A DNA stretch of 28,183 nt from Dechloromonas sp. Its GTDB lineage: Bacteria; Pseudomonadota; Gammaproteobacteria; Burkholderiales; Rhodocyclaceae. A program made the position numbers and the translations under genes. The stretch spans positions 1 to 28,183 of the forward strand of contig JAFLDQ010000031.1 of NCBI GenBank assembly GCA_017302355.1. The letters run 5' to 3'. Below the pieces are notes generated by a model. That model did no database searches and was not told where the DNA came from. It worked only from the letters and a program-made list of their open reading frames with translations. Positions 17,872 to 26,055 of this stretch are shown piece by piece; position 1 is the first letter of the stretch; every line of letters starts with the position of its first letter.

Positions 17872-18624
17872 TCAGGCCCTGAGTTTCCAGCCACGCTTGA
17901 GCAGGCTCAGCGTCAGCAGGGAGACGACGGCGAAACTGGCCAGGACAACGCCCAGGCTGATTTCCGGTGCGATGTCGGAAACTCCGAAAAAGCCGTAGCG
18001 GAAGCCGTCGATCATGTAAAAGACGGGATTGTAATGCGACACGCGCTGCCAGAAGACCGGCAGGCTGTGAATCGAGTAGAAAACGCCGGAGAGCATGGTC
18101 AGCGGCATGATCAGAAAGTTCTGGAATGCCGCCAGCTGGTCGAATTTCTCGGCCCAGAGTCCGGCCAGCATGCCCAGCGCGCCGAGAATCGCGCCGCCGA
18201 GGACGGCGAAGACGAGCACCCATAGCGGCGCCACGACATGGAGTTCGGCAAACCAGACCGTGGCCACCAGAACCCCGGCCCCCACCATCAGGCCGCGCAC
18301 CAGCGAAGCCAGAACATAGGCTGCAAAGAACGCGCCATAGGGAATCGGCGGCAGCAGCACAAAGATGATCGATCCGGTGATCTTGGCCTGGATCAGGCTC
18401 GAAGACGAATTGGCGAAGGCATTCTGCAGCACCTGCATCATCACCAGGCCCGGGATCAGGAAACTGGTGTAGCGCACGCCATGCACCTGGACGTGGTCGT
18501 CGAGAACGTGCCCGAAGATCAACAGATAGAGCAGCGCCGTCAGCACCGGCGCGGCGACGGTCTGGAAGGCGACCTTCCAGAAGCGCAACAGCTCCTTGTG
18601 GAAAAGCGTCCAGAATCCGGTCAC
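17872..18624 (-). CDS. ABC-2 type exporter permease (YadH-like)
   Basis: The 250-residue membrane protein is the permease of an ABC exporter of the YadGH type. It has six hydrophobic segments and the ABC-2 signature in the region FLIMPLTMLSGVFYSI. The start is GTG at 18624, overlapping the ATPase stop as GTGA and giving TGFWTLFHKELLRFWK, a typical amphipathic cytosolic N-terminus. The substrate is not known; the Mla neighbours suggest an envelope role. It lies 8 bases before the bolA-family gene. Confidence 0.9.
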   Translation of the reverse strand: MTGFWTLFHKELLRFWKVAFQTVAAPVLTALLYLLIFGHVLDDHVQVHGVRYTSFLIPGLVMMQVLQNAFANSSSSLIQAKITGSIIFVLLPPIPYGAFFAAYVLASLVRGLMVGAGVLVATVWFAELHVVAPLWVLVFAVLGGAILGALGMLAGLWAEKFDQLAAFQNFLIMPLTMLSGVFYSIHSLPVFWQRVSHYNPVFYMIDGFRYGFFGVSDIAPEISLGVVLASFAVVSLLTLSLLKRGWKLRA

Positions 18625-19340
18625 TGGCGCATCGTCCGCACGAAGACATCCTCGAGCGTCCCGCCGGGGTGCGCCGCCATCAGGTTGGCCGTGGTATCGA
18701 GCGCGATGATCCTGCCCTGCTTCATCAGCGCAATGCGGCCGCACAGCGCCTCGGCTTCCTCGAGATAATGCGTCGTCAGGATGATCGTGTGACCCTCGTT
18801 GTTGAGGCGGCGCACGAACTGCCACAAGCCCTGGCGCAGCTCGACATCGACGCCCGCCGTCGGCTCGTCGAGCACGATCACCGGCGGCTTGTGCACCAGC
18901 GCCTGGGCCACCAGCACGCGGCGCTTCATGCCGCCCGACAGGCGCCGCATATTGACGTTGCCCTTGCCGGTCAGGTCGAGGTTGGCGAGGATCTCGTCGA
19001 TCCAGGCGTCGTTGTTGCGGATCCCGAAGTAGCCGGACTGGATGCGCAAGGTCTCGCGCACCGAGAAGAACGGGTCGAAAACGAGCTCCTGCGGCACTAC
19101 CCCGAGCAGGCTGCGCGCCTTGCGGTAATCCTTGACGACATCGTGGCCGAGCACCGCGAGCCGGCCGGAATCGGCGCGCACGAGACCGGCCAGTGTCGAG
19201 ATCAGCGTCGTCTTGCCGGCGCCGTTGGGCCCGAGCAGGCCGAAGAATTCGCCCTCGGCGATTTCGAGCGAGACGCCGGCCAGCGCCCGCAGCGCGCCGA
19301 AATTCTTGACCACGTCAATGATGGAAACGGCGGCGGCCAT
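18621..19340 (-). CDS. ABC exporter ATP-binding protein (YadG-like)
   Basis: This 239-residue ATPase powers the adjacent ABC-2 permease. The motifs are Walker A GPNGAGKTTLIS, signature LSGGMKRRVLVAQAL, Walker B VIVLDEPTAGVD, and the switch histidine in TTHYLEEAEALC. A GAGGGG ribosome binding site lies upstream of the ATG at 19340. The gene follows mlaB by 14 bases. It is a second ATPase beside MlaF and belongs to the exporter branch. Confidence 0.95.
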   Translation of the reverse strand: MAAAVSIIDVVKNFGALRALAGVSLEIAEGEFFGLLGPNGAGKTTLISTLAGLVRADSGRLAVLGHDVVKDYRKARSLLGVVPQELVFDPFFSVRETLRIQSGYFGIRNNDAWIDEILANLDLTGKGNVNMRRLSGGMKRRVLVAQALVHKPPVIVLDEPTAGVDVELRQGLWQFVRRLNNEGHTIILTTHYLEEAEALCGRIALMKQGRIIALDTTANLMAAHPGGTLEDVFVRTMRQ

Positions 19341-19354
19341 GAAGCAATTTCCCC

Positions 19355-19636
19355 TCAGGCGAGGGGCAGCAGCTCGGTGAGGCCGTAGAGCTCCGCCAGC
19401 GAGCGCACGCCCGCCGGAATATGGGCAAACCGGACGGTCGACCGCGACCGGCTGGCGGCGCGCAACCAGCCGAGCATCACCGCAAGGGCCGACGAATCGG
19501 CGTCACCGACCTGCCTGAGATCGAAGACCTGTTCGCCCGGCTGCAACGCGGAACGGCCCGCGTCGAGCAGGCCGCGGGCGTTGGCCATGACCATCGGCGC
19601 CTTGACCACGAGACGCTGCGCCTCACGCTCGATCAT
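19355..19636 (-). CDS. mlaB: STAS-domain protein, MlaB
   Basis: MlaB is the small cytoplasmic STAS subunit that stabilises the MlaFEDB phospholipid transport complex. The 93-residue protein has a STAS-type core with FDLRQVGDADSSALAVMLGWL, including the conserved Ser/Thr-like region DADSSAL. Identity comes from the fold motif and from its place after mlaC. Its ATG overlaps the mlaC stop as ATGA. Confidence 0.88.
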   Translation of the reverse strand: MIEREAQRLVVKAPMVMANARGLLDAGRSALQPGEQVFDLRQVGDADSSALAVMLGWLRAASRSRSTVRFAHIPAGVRSLAELYGLTELLPLA

Positions 19637-20259
19637 TTCCCCTCGGCCCGGGCGCCGCCGCCCGCCAGCGACTTGTTCTTGCCGGCGATCGCCGCGATCA
19701 GGCCATCGATGCCGCCGTTGCGCACTTCCTGCGCGAACTGGTCGCGGTAATTGGTGACCAGGCTGATGCCGGCGACCACCACGTCAAAGACCTTCCAGCC
19801 GGCATCGGCCTTCTCCAGGTTGTAATCGATCGGGACGGGCTTCGATCCCGGCTGGATGACCTCGGTGCGGACCAGCGCCTCGCTGTCGCCGGCATTCATC
19901 CGGAACGGCTTGTACACGATCTTCTGATTCTTGTAGCTGGTCAGGGCGTTCGAATAGGTGCGCACGAGCAGGGTCTTGAACTCGGCGGTCAGTTGCTGCT
20001 GCTGGGCCGGGGACGCCTTCTTCCAGTCCTTGCCCACCGCCAGCGCGGTCATGTGCCGGAAGTCGAAGTGGGGCAACACCTTCTGATCGACCAGTTCGAC
20101 CGCCTTCTGCGTGCTGCCGTTCTGAATGTCCTTGTCCTTGCGGACGATTTCCAGAACCTCCTCGGTCACCCTCTTGACCAGCGCGTCGGGCGCCTCCTGG
20201 GCGACAACCGGGGAAGCGAGCAGCACGGCAAAAACGACAGCGATCAGCTTTTTCATCAT
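19633..20259 (-). CDS. mlaC: Periplasmic phospholipid shuttle MlaC
   Basis: MlaC carries phospholipids across the periplasm between MlaA in the outer membrane and MlaFEDB in the inner membrane. The 208-residue protein has a Sec signal peptide (KKLIAVVFAVLLASPVVAQE) and the MlaC/Ttg2D core with HFDFRHMTALAVG and the C-terminal DYNLEKADAGWKVFDVVVAGISLVTNYR motif. The ATG at 20259 is chosen; a TTG at 20268 overlapping the mlaA stop is possible and adds three residues. Confidence 0.94.
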   Translation of the reverse strand: MMKKLIAVVFAVLLASPVVAQEAPDALVKRVTEEVLEIVRKDKDIQNGSTQKAVELVDQKVLPHFDFRHMTALAVGKDWKKASPAQQQQLTAEFKTLLVRTYSNALTSYKNQKIVYKPFRMNAGDSEALVRTEVIQPGSKPVPIDYNLEKADAGWKVFDVVVAGISLVTNYRDQFAQEVRNGGIDGLIAAIAGKNKSLAGGGARAEGK

Positions 20260-20264
20260 GGTTT

Positions 20265-20999
20265 TCAATCCAGTACGTCGTCGAGCCGCGGTGGACGGCC
20301 ATCAAAGATCTGGCTACGCCGGCGCTGCAGGTAGGCGTCGCGCACATAGGCATACTTGTCGAGCGCCGCCTCCTCGACCACCTTGTCGGACGGCAGCAGG
20401 CTGGCGCGGACGTCGACGAAACGCAACGCCACCAGGCTGTTGCGGGCGGCGACCGACTTGTTCAGCGTGTACCAGGTGGGATCGGAATAGGCGTCGACGA
20501 CCCAGCCACCGGTGTCGCGCACCGTGCGCGGTCCGAGGATCGGCCAGAACACGAAGCTGCTGTCGCCCCACCCCCAGACCGCCAGCGTCTGCCCGAAGTC
20601 TTCATCATGCTTCTCGAGCCCCAGTTCGCTGGCAACGTCGAAAAGGCCGAAGATGCCGACCGTCGAATTGATCAGCAGCCGGCCCAGGTCGCTCCCGGCG
20701 TCCGCCAGCTTGCCCTGCAGGGCATTGTTCAGGACATTGCGAAAATCGGCGATGTTGCCGAAGAAACTGCCGACGCCCGCCTTGGCCGGCAGGGGCACCG
20801 CAAAGTCGTAGGCCTGCGCGACCGGCCTGAAGACGACCGTGTCGAGCCCTTCATTGACCGCGAACATGCCGCGATTGAAACCCTCGAACGGATCGCGCGC
20901 GGTCTCCTCGGCCCATGCCTGTCCGGCAACCGCCATCGCGCCGGCAACCAGACAACCGATCGCGGCGCGCTTCTTCACTGTCATGAGCCTGCCTGTCAT
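20265..20999 (-). CDS. mlaA: Outer-membrane phospholipid retrieval protein MlaA/VacJ
   Basis: MlaA sits in the outer membrane with a porin partner and removes misplaced phospholipids. The 244-residue protein has DPFEGFNRGMFAVNEGLD, LNNALQGKLADAGSDLGRLLINSTVGIFGLFDVA, and GPRTVRDTGGWVVD, all typical. The signal region contains a cysteine in AAIGC at residue 16, but this is a poor lipobox with almost no hydrophobic run before it. A Sec site at AWA-EE near residue 30 is more likely, whereas most MlaA are lipoproteins. Its ATG overlaps the mlaD stop; an ATG at 20984 is an alternative. Confidence 0.94.
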   Translation of the reverse strand: MTGRLMTVKKRAAIGCLVAGAMAVAGQAWAEETARDPFEGFNRGMFAVNEGLDTVVFRPVAQAYDFAVPLPAKAGVGSFFGNIADFRNVLNNALQGKLADAGSDLGRLLINSTVGIFGLFDVASELGLEKHDEDFGQTLAVWGWGDSSFVFWPILGPRTVRDTGGWVVDAYSDPTWYTLNKSVAARNSLVALRFVDVRASLLPSDKVVEEAALDKYAYVRDAYLQRRRSQIFDGRPPRLDDVLD

Positions 21000-21466
21000 T
21001 TCGTTTCCTGTCCTTCCCCTGCCTTGTTGAAGAGGAACTGGCTGATCAGTTTCTCGAGTACCACCGCCGACTGCGTCTTGGTCACCGTGTCGCCCGCCTT
21101 GAGCATTCGGTCATCGCCGCCGACATCGAAGCCGATGAACTGCTCACCGAGCAGGCCCGAGGTATAGATGGCGGCGAAAGTATCCCGGGGGAAACGATAG
21201 CGTCCGTCGATGTCCATGGTCACCACCGCCTCGTAGGTCGCCGGATCGAACCGGATATCGGCGATCCGCCCGACGCGAACCCCCGCGCTCTTGACCGGCC
21301 CGCGAACCTTCAGTCCGCCGATATTATCAAAGCGCGCCTGCAGCGTGTAGGTCTCGGACAGGTGCCCTGACGAGAGGTTGCCGACTTTCAGGGCCAGAAA
21401 GAGGAAGGCGGCGATGCCGATCGCCACGAAAACGCCGACCCAGAGGTCGATTACGGTACGGTTCAT
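20996..21466 (-). CDS. mlaD: MCE-domain phospholipid-binding protein MlaD
   Basis: MlaD is the inner-membrane-anchored MCE subunit that forms the hexameric ring of the phospholipid transporter. The 156-residue protein has a membrane anchor (residues 8-25, VGVFVAIGIAAFLFLALK) and the MCE domain at about 38-120 with VRGPVKSAGVRVGRI and GLLGEQFIG. The tail to about residue 150 is short. The gene lies between mlaE and mlaA with ATGA overlaps on both sides. Confidence 0.95.
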   Translation of the reverse strand: MNRTVIDLWVGVFVAIGIAAFLFLALKVGNLSSGHLSETYTLQARFDNIGGLKVRGPVKSAGVRVGRIADIRFDPATYEAVVTMDIDGRYRFPRDTFAAIYTSGLLGEQFIGFDVGGDDRMLKAGDTVTKTQSAVVLEKLISQFLFNKAGEGQETK

Positions 21467-22257
21467 GAAGTTCCCCGAAACATGAACGAAGTCAGCACGA
21501 AATCCAGCGCCAGGATGGCGAGCGCCGAAGTCACCACGGTGCGCGTGATCGCCCGCGAGACGCCCTCGGCCGTCGGCAGGGAATCGTAGCCCTCGAAGAC
21601 GGCAATCAGCGAAACCGCAATGCCGAAGACGAAGCTCTTGATGACGCCATTCCAGATGTCGTAGCGAAAATCCACCCCGGACTGCATCTGCGACCAGAAG
21701 GCGCCGTCATCGACGCCGATGAAGACGACGCCGATCAGCCAGCCGCCAAGCACGCCCATCGCCGAAAACAGGGCGGCCAGCAGCGGCATCGAGATGACGC
21801 CGCCCCAGAAGCGCGGCGCGACGACGCGGGCCAGCGGATTGACCGCCATGATGTCCATCGCCTTCAGCTGCTCGGTCGCCTTCATCAGGCCGATCTCGGC
21901 GGTCACCGACGAGCCGGCGCGCGACGCGAAGAGCAGCGCCGCCACCACCGGCCCGAGCTCGCGGGTCAGCGACAGGGCGACGAGGACGCCGAGCGCCTCG
22001 GTCGACCCGTAGCGCTGCAGGGTTTCGTAGCCCTGCAGACCGAGCACCAGTCCGACGAACAACCCCGAAACCATGATGATCAGCAGCGACAGCACGCCGC
22101 TGAAGTAGATCTCGCGCAGCGTCAGCGGCAGGCGGCGAAACGACGGACCCGAGTAGCGGAGAACGGCAACGAGGAAGCGCGCCGCAAAACCGAGGCGCCA
22201 GATGCGGTCGACCACGATGTGGCCCAGTTTTCTGACGGGCGACACGGAATCAGGCAT
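21463..22257 (-). CDS. mlaE: Phospholipid ABC transporter permease MlaE
   Basis: MlaE is the inner-membrane permease of the Mla phospholipid transporter. The 264-residue protein has about six hydrophobic segments and the family motifs LTRELGPVVAALLFASRAGSS and AEIGLMKATEQLKAMDIMAVNP, both highly conserved in the MlaE/TGD1 family. Its ATG at 22257 overlaps the mlaF end by 8 bases. Length is typical. Confidence 0.96.
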   Translation of the reverse strand: MPDSVSPVRKLGHIVVDRIWRLGFAARFLVAVLRYSGPSFRRLPLTLREIYFSGVLSLLIIMVSGLFVGLVLGLQGYETLQRYGSTEALGVLVALSLTRELGPVVAALLFASRAGSSVTAEIGLMKATEQLKAMDIMAVNPLARVVAPRFWGGVISMPLLAALFSAMGVLGGWLIGVVFIGVDDGAFWSQMQSGVDFRYDIWNGVIKSFVFGIAVSLIAVFEGYDSLPTAEGVSRAITRTVVTSALAILALDFVLTSFMFRGTS

Positions 22258-23062
22258 GGGCGCGCCCGCCGACGAATTCGCGCACGATCGTCGGCGCCGG
22301 ATAGTCGAAGCGCACCGGCCCCGCCACTTCGGCGTGCACGAACTGGTGAACGAACGGGTCGGTCGAGCCGCGGATCTCGTCCGGCGTTCCTTCGGCGACG
22401 ATCCTGCCCTGCGATACGAAGTAGATGTAATCGACGATCATCAGCGACTCATGCACGTCGTGCGTGACCATGATCGAGGTCGCGCCGAGCGCGTCGTTGA
22501 GCTTGCGGATCAACTGGCCGATGACGCCCAGCGCGATCGGATCGAGCCCGGCGAACGGCTCGTCGTACATCACCAGCATCGGGTCGAGCGCCACCGCGCG
22601 GGCCAGCGCCACCCGGCGCGCCATGCCTCCCGAGAGTTCGGCCGGCATCAGCGCGCGCGCGCCGCGCAGGCCGACCGCCTCCAGCTTCATCAGGACCAGG
22701 TCGCGGATCATCTCTTCCGGGAGATCGGTATGCTCGCGCAGCGGAAACGCGACATTGTCGAACACCGTCATGTCGGTAAACAGGGCGCCGAACTGGAACA
22801 GCATGCCCATCTTGCGGCGCAGATCGTAGAGTTCGGCATGCGACATCTCGCTGACGCGCTGGTCCGCGAGGCGCACCATGCCGCCGGTCGGCCGCAACTG
22901 GCCGCCGATGCAGCGCAGCAGCGTGGTCTTGCCGCAGCCCGACCCGCCCATGATGGCGACCACCCTGCCGCGCGGGATCTTCATGTTGATCCCGGCCAGC
23001 ACCGGCCGCCCGTCATAGCTGAAATGGAGATCTTCAATATCGACCAGAATATCTTCCGACAA
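22250..23062 (-). CDS. mlaF: Phospholipid ABC transporter ATP-binding protein MlaF
   Basis: MlaF is the ATPase of the phospholipid transporter that maintains outer-membrane lipid asymmetry. The 270-residue protein has Walker A GGSGCGKTTLLRCIG, signature LSGGMARRVALARA, Walker B LVMYDEPFAGLDP and the switch histidine in VTHDVHES. It starts with TTG at 23062, and GAGGGA lies 6 bases upstream, supporting this start. It is the first gene of the minus-strand mla operon, divergent from the response regulator. Confidence 0.96.
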   Translation of the reverse strand: MSEDILVDIEDLHFSYDGRPVLAGINMKIPRGRVVAIMGGSGCGKTTLLRCIGGQLRPTGGMVRLADQRVSEMSHAELYDLRRKMGMLFQFGALFTDMTVFDNVAFPLREHTDLPEEMIRDLVLMKLEAVGLRGARALMPAELSGGMARRVALARAVALDPMLVMYDEPFAGLDPIALGVIGQLIRKLNDALGATSIMVTHDVHESLMIVDYIYFVSQGRIVAEGTPDEIRGSTDPFVHQFVHAEVAGPVRFDYPAPTIVREFVGGRAHA

Positions 23063-23172
23063 AACCGTTCCCTCGGAGGTGAACCGCTGATTTTATCAGA
23101 ATCGCCGGCCATCAGCCGCGCGCCGCATCGCTATAATTGCATGAGACATTCCTGCAGAGCTGCGCCACGCCC
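23063..23172. promoter_or_regulatory. Divergent promoter region between mlaF and the PrsR-like regulator
   Basis: On the plus strand there is a perfect TATAAT at 23132-23137 without a good -35, which would start a transcript near 23144, before the TTG at 23173. On the minus strand TAAAAT at 23090-23095 could be the mlaF -10. The same bases lie in the palindrome CTGAT-TTT-ATCAG at 23087-23099, which could be an operator over the mla promoter. I see no -24/-12 (sigma-54) element. Confidence 0.45.
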
Positions 23173-24591
23173 TTGTCGAACAAGCCCCTGCTCCTCATCG
23201 TCGATGACGACCCGCTGATCAGCGACGCCCTGAGCCATGCCTTCGCGGCGGAATTCGACGTCGTCACCAGCCACGCCCGTCCGCATTGCCTGGCGCTGCT
23301 CCGGCAATTGCGCCAGCCGCCGCAGCTGGCCCTCGTCGATCTCGGGCTGCCGCCGCAGCCGCACCGCCCCGACGAGGGTTTCGCGCTGATCGGCGACCTG
23401 CTGGCGCATGCGCCGGACATGAAGATCATCGTCCTCTCCGGCCAGAACGGCGAAGACAATGCCCGTCACGCGCGCACGCTGGGTGCGGTGGAATTCGTCG
23501 GCAAGCCCTGTGACCCCGGCCGCCTGCTGACGCTGTTGCGCCAGGCGCTGGCCTTCGCGGACGGCGCGCAGCAGACCGCCGGCGCGACAGGGCTGATCGG
23601 CGAAAGCCTGCCGATGCAGCGTCTGCGCCTGCAGCTCGCGCAATACGCCAACCTCGGCTTCCCGGTGCTGATCGAGGGGGAGTCGGGGAGCGGCAAGGAC
23701 CTCGTCGCCAGCCGCTGCCTGCACCAGCAGACCGAGCGCCAGGACCGCCCGTTTCTCGCCCTCAATTGCGCGGCGATCTCGCCCAGCCTGGTCGAACCGA
23801 CGCTCTTTGGCCATGCCCGCGGCGCCTTCACCGGGGCCGCGACGGCCAAGGCCGGCTATTTCGAGGAAGCCGGCGAAGGCACGCTGTTCCTCGACGAAAT
23901 CGGCGAACTTCCGCCCGACCTCCAGCCGAAGCTGCTGCGAGTCCTCGAAAACGGCGAATACCAGCGAGTCGGCGAAACCCAGACGCGCACCTCGAAGGCG
24001 CGCATCGTCGCCGCGACCAACCGCGACCTGCGCCAGGAAATCAAGGCCGGGCGCTTTCGCGCCGACCTCTATCACCGGCTGTCGGTGTTCACCGTCAGCG
24101 TCCCGCCGCTGCGCGACATGGGCCGCGACCGCCTGCTGCTGCTCGATCATTTCCGCCGGCTCTATGCCGCCCAGGCGCAGTGCCAGCCGTTCGCCCTCGC
24201 GCCCGACGCCGAGGCGCTGTGGCTCGGGTACGGCTTTCCCGGCAATGTGCGCGAGTTGCGCAACATCGTCATCCGCCTGACCGCCCGCCACCCCGGGCAG
24301 GCGGTGGCGGCCGGGCAACTGCTGCCCGAATTCGACGCGTCCGACGAGGTCGACCGCAGCGGGCGGCCGGCGGTGGTCGAGAACAATCACGAACAGCGCA
24401 TGCAGGCCGCCCTCAAGCATCTGCAGACGGCCGCGCGGATCGAACTCGACGCGACGCTCGCCGCCTGGGAGCGCAGCTACATCGAAGCCGCCCTCGAACT
24501 GTGCGCCGGCAACGTCAGCCAGGCCGCCCGCCGCCTCGGCATCAACCGCACCACCCTCTACAACCGCATGGAAAGCTGGCACCGTTCATGA
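23173..24591 (+). CDS. Sigma-54-dependent response regulator, PrsR-like
   Basis: This 472-residue regulator has three domains. A receiver (about 5-120) has the acidic pocket IVDDDP, the phospho-acceptor Asp56 in ALVDLGLPP, and the lysine in VGKPCDP. An AAA+ domain (about 130-370) has Walker [10 protein letters not shown], the sigma-54-contacting GAFTGA, Walker [10 protein letters not shown] and arginine fingers in [14 protein letters not shown]-terminal Fis-type helix-turn-helix ends in [20 protein letters not shown]. The receiver text DLGLPP...EGFA...SGQN resembles PrsR, the regulator of exopolysaccharide/PEP-CTERM loci. The start TTG at 23173 gives [13 protein letters not shown]; another TTG at 23137 overlaps the TATAAT box, so it is unlikely. 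The next gene overlaps by 4 bases. Confidence 0.9.
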   Translation: MSNKPLLLIVDDDPLISDALSHAFAAEFDVVTSHARPHCLALLRQLRQPPQLALVDLGLPPQPHRPDEGFALIGDLLAHAPDMKIIVLSGQNGEDNARHARTLGAVEFVGKPCDPGRLLTLLRQALAFADGAQQTAGATGLIGESLPMQRLRLQLAQYANLGFPVLIEGESGSGKDLVASRCLHQQTERQDRPFLALNCAAISPSLVEPTLFGHARGAFTGAATAKAGYFEEAGEGTLFLDEIGELPPDLQPKLLRVLENGEYQRVGETQTRTSKARIVAATNRDLRQEIKAGRFRADLYHRLSVFTVSVPPLRDMGRDRLLLLDHFRRLYAAQAQCQPFALAPDAEALWLGYGFPGNVRELRNIVIRLTARHPGQAVAAGQLLPEFDASDEVDRSGRPAVVENNHEQRMQAALKHLQTAARIELDATLAAWERSYIEAALELCAGNVSQAARRLGINRTTLYNRMESWHRS

Positions 24592-25949
24592 GCCTCTATC
24601 TCGAGCACTTCGGCCTGCGCGAACCGCCTTTCCGCATCACCCCGCATACCGACTTCTTCTTCACCGGCGCCAATCGCGGCCCGACGCTCGACGCGCTGAT
24701 CTACGCCATCACCCAGGACGAAGGCATCGTCAAGGTCACCGGCGAGGTCGGCAGCGGCAAGACCATGCTCTGCCGCATGCTACTCGAACGCCTGCCGGCC
24801 GATGTCGAATCGCTCTACCTCGCCAATCCGTCGCTGTCCCGGCACGAGATCCTCGGCGCCATCGCCGACGAGCTGGGCATTCCGGCCGACGGCAGGACCA
24901 CGCATTCGATGATCCGCACGCTGCAGGACGCGCTGGTCGAACGCTACGCCGCCGGCAAGCGGGTGGTCATCATGATCGACGAGGCGCACGCCATGCCGGC
25001 CGAGTCGCTCGAGGAGATCCGGCTGCTCTCCAACCTCGAGTCGAAAGCTACCAAGCTCCTGCAGATCGCCCTCTTCGCCCAGCCGGAACTCGACGACCGC
25101 CTGGCCGCCAACGACATGCGCCAGCTGCGCGAACGCATCACCCAGCATTTCAACCTGGCGCCGCTGAAGGTCGCCGAAGTCGGCGGCTACATCGAATTCC
25201 GCCTGCGCGCCGCCGGCTATCGCGGGCCCACCCCCTTCACGGCCCGCGCCATCGACCTGATTGCAAAAATCTCCGAGGGACTTTCCCGGCGCATCAACAT
25301 CCTCGCCGACAAGGCCCTGCTCGCCGCCTATTCCGGCGGAGGGCACCAGGTCGATGTCGCCGAGGTCAGGATCGCCGCGCAGGATGCCCGGTTCGCGCCG
25401 CTTCGGAAGGACGCCGGCGGCGGACTGGCGCCGGCGCTCAAGATCGCGGCTGCGCTGCTCATGACGCTCGCCGTGGCCGCCCTCGCCTATACCCTATGGC
25501 CGAAACCGCCGGCCGGCAGCCCGGCGGCGGCGCCGCCGCCGGGAGAACCGGCAGCGGTTGCCGCGCCCGTTGCCGTACCGACCGCTCCGCCGCCCGCCGC
25601 CAAGGCTTCGCCGCGACCGGTCGCCGATGGCGCCACCTTGGTTGCCAGGCACACGGCCCTCTACGCCGACTGGCTCGCCAGCGCGCCCGGCGACCACTAC
25701 TTCATCCAGTTGACCGCCAGGGGCGCAAGCCACACCGACGATATCGAGAGGTTCCTGTCCCGCGCCCGGCAGTGGCTCGAACCGGCGCAACTGCGCGTCT
25801 ACGTGGCCGGCACGGCGGAAGACGGCCAGATCGGCGTCATCTACGGCGACTACCCGTCGCGGGCGGCCGCCTGGGAGGCCACGCGCGCCTTTCCGGAAGA
25901 GATACGCCGCATGCGTCCTTACCCGCGGCCGGTGAGCGCGCTACAATGA
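24588..25949 (+). CDS. MshM/ExeA-like AAA ATPase with C-terminal SPOR domain
   Basis: The 453-residue protein begins [20 protein letters not shown], the start typical of MshM and ExeA/GspA ATPases that help pilus or type II secretins assemble. Walker A is GEVGSGKT at residues 52-59 and Walker B IMIDEAH ends at 134. A single membrane segment lies at about 284-304, then a Pro/Ala-rich linker to about 345. Residues 368-445 read as a SPOR domain: the HYFIQLTARGASHTDDIERFL start and the IGVIYGDYPSRAAAWEATR centre. SPOR binds denuded peptidoglycan in the periplasm. Its ATG overlaps the regulator stop as ATGA. I infer a role in secretin placement. Confidence 0.85.
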   Translation: MSLYLEHFGLREPPFRITPHTDFFFTGANRGPTLDALIYAITQDEGIVKVTGEVGSGKTMLCRMLLERLPADVESLYLANPSLSRHEILGAIADELGIPADGRTTHSMIRTLQDALVERYAAGKRVVIMIDEAHAMPAESLEEIRLLSNLESKATKLLQIALFAQPELDDRLAANDMRQLRERITQHFNLAPLKVAEVGGYIEFRLRAAGYRGPTPFTARAIDLIAKISEGLSRRINILADKALLAAYSGGGHQVDVAEVRIAAQDARFAPLRKDAGGGLAPALKIAAALLMTLAVAALAYTLWPKPPAGSPAAAPPPGEPAAVAAPVAVPTAPPPAAKASPRPVADGATLVARHTALYADWLASAPGDHYFIQLTARGASHTDDIERFLSRARQWLEPAQLRVYVAGTAEDGQIGVIYGDYPSRAAAWEATRAFPEEIRRMRPYPRPVSALQ

Positions 25950-26055
25950 TGACATCGTCACCGGAAACCCGGGCGGCGCCGGAAGCGACGCCTTGTGCTA
26001 GCATGCCGGCATCCTGCAACGTTGCCTCAACCTGCTCGAAAGAAGGCCTTTTGGG

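Noticed and set aside
23131..24582. Long minus-strand open frame opposite the response regulator
   Set aside because: The regulator frame has receiver, AAA+ and HTH motifs in order; the opposite frame has none.
24570..24595. TGGCAC near the end of the regulator gene as a sigma-54 -24 element
   Set aside because: The matching -12 element TTGC is absent at the required spacing.
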